NCBI GenBank assembly: GCA_026014705.1
Contig: JAOZHU010000025.1
Location: forward strand, 157,099-221,098
Source: Candidatus Bathyarchaeota archaeon
GTDB lineage: Archaea; Thermoproteota; Bathyarchaeia; Bathyarchaeales; Bathycorpusculaceae
DNA length: 64,000 bases
Direction: 5' to 3'
Part shown: in pieces, positions 61,948 through 64,000 of the stretch
Numbering within the stretch: position 1 is the first letter of the stretch
Layout of the letters: every line of letters begins with the position of its first letter
Position numbers and translations under genes: made by a program
The notes under the pieces: model-generated
The model's database searches: none
The model's input: the letters and a program-made list of their open reading frames with translations, nothing else
Told to the model about the DNA's origin: nothing

Positions 61948-62910
61948 ATGATATATTTTTACTTTGTGTTAGGTGAGTGGTATTCTGGGTTGGTGTGTTT
62001 GATGTTGGCTGGTAAGGTTGATTGGCCGTTGAGGGTTGGGTTGTTTTTGGTTTCGGTTTCTTTGTTTTCGTATATGCTTTATGAGTTGGCGAATGGTGTG
62101 ATTAATCGTGGTCCTCTTACGGTTTTTTGGATTCTTGTGACTGATGTGCCTGGTTGTATTGGTATGGCTTCGCGTGTTGGGGCTGGTTTTGTGGCTGTGG
62201 TGGTTATGTTGTTTTATGTGGTTGGGCGTGATCTTTCCAGAGTTGAGGCGTTTATGGCTGTTCGGCTTATTGTGTTGTTTGAGGCTGGTTATTGGTTTTT
62301 GAGTTTTTTTATGTCGGGTGTGATGGGTTTGGCGCCGTTTTTTAGTGGGTCTGGGCTTTTGGGTGGGTCTTGGGAGATGTTTTTTGAGAATACTTTGCCT
62401 TGTTTTGTGCAGTCTGTTGGTTTGGTGGCTGTTTTGTTGAAGTTGTTTTTTGTTTTGAATCCGAATAAGCCTTTGAGGGGTGTGATTAAGTGGGGGTTGA
62501 TTGCTGGTACGTTTTATGTTTTTGTTTTTTGGTTGAATAATACGGGTAATTGGGTTGCGGCTTTGGGTGGTAAGGGTTGGGAGTATGTTACGCTTTATCC
62601 GGCTAATTTGTTTAGTTTTCTTTTTACTGTTGTTGGGTTGTTGGCGTTGGGTTTGTATGCGGCGTATTTTTCGTGGCGGTCGTTTGGGGCTGAGTCTTTG
62701 GGTGAGGTTGATTTGCATAAGGTGGGTGTTGTTGTGACGTTTGTGGGTTTGTATTTTGCGGTTCATTATTTCATGTATATTTATCTTGGCGCTGTGGGGG
62801 GTTGGGGTACGTGGTATGCGTGGATGTTGGGGCATAATTTGGATTTGTGGGCGATGTCTTTGCCGCTTGTTGGGTTGCCTTTGTTGTTTAGGCGGAACAG
62901 GCAATTGTAG
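61948..62910 (+). CDS. polytopic membrane protein, unknown
   Basis: About eight to nine hydrophobic helices with charged loops (AGKVDWPLR, NPNKPLRGVIKW, RSFGAESLGEVDLHKV), which argues that this strand, not its G/T-poor complement, is coding. ATG 61948 is preferred; an in-frame TTG at 61924 is closer to a TTTATAAG box at 61897 and cannot be excluded. It overlaps the ABC-acetyltransferase end by 23 bases. DNA is strikingly G/T-rich on this strand. Confidence 0.65.
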   Translation: MIYFYFVLGEWYSGLVCLMLAGKVDWPLRVGLFLVSVSLFSYMLYELANGVINRGPLTVFWILVTDVPGCIGMASRVGAGFVAVVVMLFYVVGRDLSRVEAFMAVRLIVLFEAGYWFLSFFMSGVMGLAPFFSGSGLLGGSWEMFFENTLPCFVQSVGLVAVLLKLFFVLNPNKPLRGVIKWGLIAGTFYVFVFWLNNTGNWVAALGGKGWEYVTLYPANLFSFLFTVVGLLALGLYAAYFSWRSFGAESLGEVDLHKVGVVVTFVGLYFAVHYFMYIYLGAVGGWGTWYAWMLGHNLDLWAMSLPLVGLPLLFRRNRQL

Positions 62911-64000
62911 CTGTGTGGGTTTGTTGTTGGGTGTTTTGTTTGGTCCAGTATAGGTAGGTTTTGGGTTGGGCTAGGAAGCTTAGGCGTTTGAGTGTTTTGG
63001 CGAGTTGCTTGGTGTTTTGTTGTGTGATTTTTGCTGTGAACTCTGTGTGTTTTGGGTAGATGTTTGGCAGGGTGGTTAGGCGTCTGCGGATGTTTGGGTT
63101 TTTTTGTGAGAGTTCGGTGAGTAGTTTTAGTGTGGTTTCTTGGGTGATTTTGTTGATTGTTTGTTCGCAGTAGTTTAGGTTAGCCAGCAGCGCTGTGTTG
63201 CAGCCTGTTTGTTCGAGTTTTTGTAGTGTTTCGGTTATTGCTGGGTGTGGTTTGCTTTCTGTTATGTGTTGCATGCCTGCTTTTTGGAAGAATGGGTTTA
63301 TGCGTGCCATGGCTGCGATGGTTTCTACGTGTGGTGTTCCTGCTTGTGGTAGTGTTTCGCGGACTAGTTTTGCGGCTAAGCCGATGCTTCGGTATTTTGG
63401 GTGGATTATTACGCGTGTGATTGTGCTTATGTCGTGTTGTAGTTGCTGGATGGTGCCTTTCCAGACTTTGCTGCGTCCGAAGCAGGTTGGTGGTGGGTGG
63501 CTGTAGACGATTACGCCGCAAAGTTCGTTTTTGCGTTTTAGGGTGAATATTTTGCGTGGTGCTGGGCAGTTGCTGTTGCGGTAGTGGAATTGGCTTAGTG
63601 CTTTGTAGTCTGCGATTGTGCCTTGTTCTATGGTGATTTGGCGTGTTAGGGTGCATTGTGTTGGTGGTTTACGGCGATAATAGTGTATGGTGATTTGTTT
63701 GCCGTAGTTTTTGTGTATGTGTACGTTTGGGGCTAAGTCTGCGGTTAAGTCGTTGTGTGTGGTTGCTGCTATTACGGCTTTGCCGTGTTGGCGTGCTTGT
63801 TTTTGGAGGTTGTAGGCGACGATGCGTGCTGTGTCGCGGTCTAGTTTGCTGCAGAATTCGTCGAGTATCCACCATTGTGCTGGTGTTTCTGTGAGGCGTG
63901 CGATTTGGTATCGGTGTTTTTGTCCGTCGCTGAGTTCCGCGTAAGTGCGTAAAAAGATGAATGCGTCGTTTAGTCCTGCTTTGGTGAGGAGGGTTAAGGC
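62888..64000 (-). CDS. second ABC-type ATPase/GNAT fusion protein (partial, N-terminus outside window)
   Basis: Reading the complement from the last base of the window gives 370 uninterrupted residues closely resembling residues 120-479 of the protein at 740-2179: KAGLNDAFIFLRTY, signature ELSDGQKHRYQIARL, Walker B QWWILDEF, THGD-like switch region, LCGVIVYSHPPPTCFGRS, VIIHPKYRSIGLAAKLVRETL and NPFFQKAG. Walker A would lie beyond the window. The ATG seen at 63310 is internal. Codons are A/C-rich, unlike the viral copy. Confidence 0.85.
   Translation of the reverse strand, partial: ALTLLTKAGLNDAFIFLRTYAELSDGQKHRYQIARLTETPAQWWILDEFCSKLDRDTARIVAYNLQKQARQHGKAVIAATTHNDLTADLAPNVHIHKNYGKQITIHYYRRKPPTQCTLTRQITIEQGTIADYKALSQFHYRNSNCPAPRKIFTLKRKNELCGVIVYSHPPPTCFGRSKVWKGTIQQLQHDISTITRVIIHPKYRSIGLAAKLVRETLPQAGTPHVETIAAMARINPFFQKAGMQHITESKPHPAITETLQKLEQTGCNTALLANLNYCEQTINKITQETTLKLLTELSQKNPNIRRRLTTLPNIYPKHTEFTAKITQQNTKQLAKTLKRLSFLAQPKTYLYWTKQNTQQQTHTATIACSA

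Noticed and set aside
61969..62904. 311-codon minus-strand frame opposite the membrane protein
   Set aside because: Its product is nothing but Gln/Pro/Arg/His/Thr from A/C-rich DNA, with no domain. The plus strand gives a coherent polytopic membrane protein.
1..64000. CRISPR array
   Set aside because: No run of regularly spaced repeats and no cas gene was seen.

Overview
The window is archaeal chromosome. Evidence: aIF5B, archaeal EndA splicing endonuclease, histidyl-tRNA synthetase, the block rpoB-rpoA-rpl30e-nusA, TATA boxes close to start codons, an intron-containing tRNA-Leu, and an NSUN methyltransferase paired with a PUA protein. RpoA is one 1277-residue chain instead of the usual split A'/A'' pair. 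This is known from Thaumarchaeota, Korarchaeota, Bathyarchaeia and Asgard archaea and argues against Euryarchaeota and classical Crenarchaeota. A Bathyarchaeia-like member of the TACK group is my best guess, by inference only.

Layout. (1) 1-14.8 kb is an integrated head-tail virus (Caudoviricetes-type). Its structural genes lie on the minus strand: prohead protease/scaffold, capsid decoration protein, HK97-fold capsid protein, portal, connectors, tail terminator, tail tube, frameshifted tail assembly chaperone, tape measure, distal tail genes, two small membrane proteins, terminase small and large subunits, and an ABC-ATPase/acetyltransferase. No integrase is visible, so the left end is probably outside the window. 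(2) 14.4-18.8 kb is accessory: a small HTH regulator, a 24-residue peptide, a PD-(D/E)XK-nuclease-like protein divergent from a 484-residue unknown, and another unknown. (3) 18.8-34.6 kb is ordinary chromosome: aIF5B, tRNA-Leu, surface and membrane proteins, an orphan DNA methyltransferase, a PRTase-type regulator, mtnA, endA, hisS, glnA and an rRNA/tRNA m5C methyltransferase operon. (4) 34.8-41.7 kb is a PadR-controlled MacB/FtsX-type ABC exporter operon with two ATPases, one carrying a 385-residue N-terminal domain I do not recognise. (5) 42.7-46.0 kb is a three-gene operon encoding a short-armed Smc5/6-like ATPase, a kleisin-like protein and a tandem winged-helix (KITE-like) protein, which I consider the most interesting system here. 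(6) 46.2-58.7 kb holds a GH1 glycosidase, the RNA polymerase block, membrane proteins and a flavodoxin. (7) 58.8-64 kb is a second accessory island around tRNA-Arg and tRNA-Ile: an AbrB-type regulator, a Cys-rich protein resembling phage small terminases, a divergent ribbon-helix-helix pair, a MscL-like channel, a polytopic membrane protein, and a partial second ABC-ATPase/acetyltransferase.

Main points for follow-up: the Smc-like/kleisin/KITE operon; a canonical -1 slip site (T TTT TTG) in the viral tail chaperone with a long conserved-looking extension; five exact copies of the 11-mer TGTACGTAGTA confined to the viral structural region; two related ABC-acetyltransferases at the two ends of the window; and the divergent nuclease/unknown pair with repeats in its shared promoter. 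All functional calls come from motifs read by eye. No database search was run.
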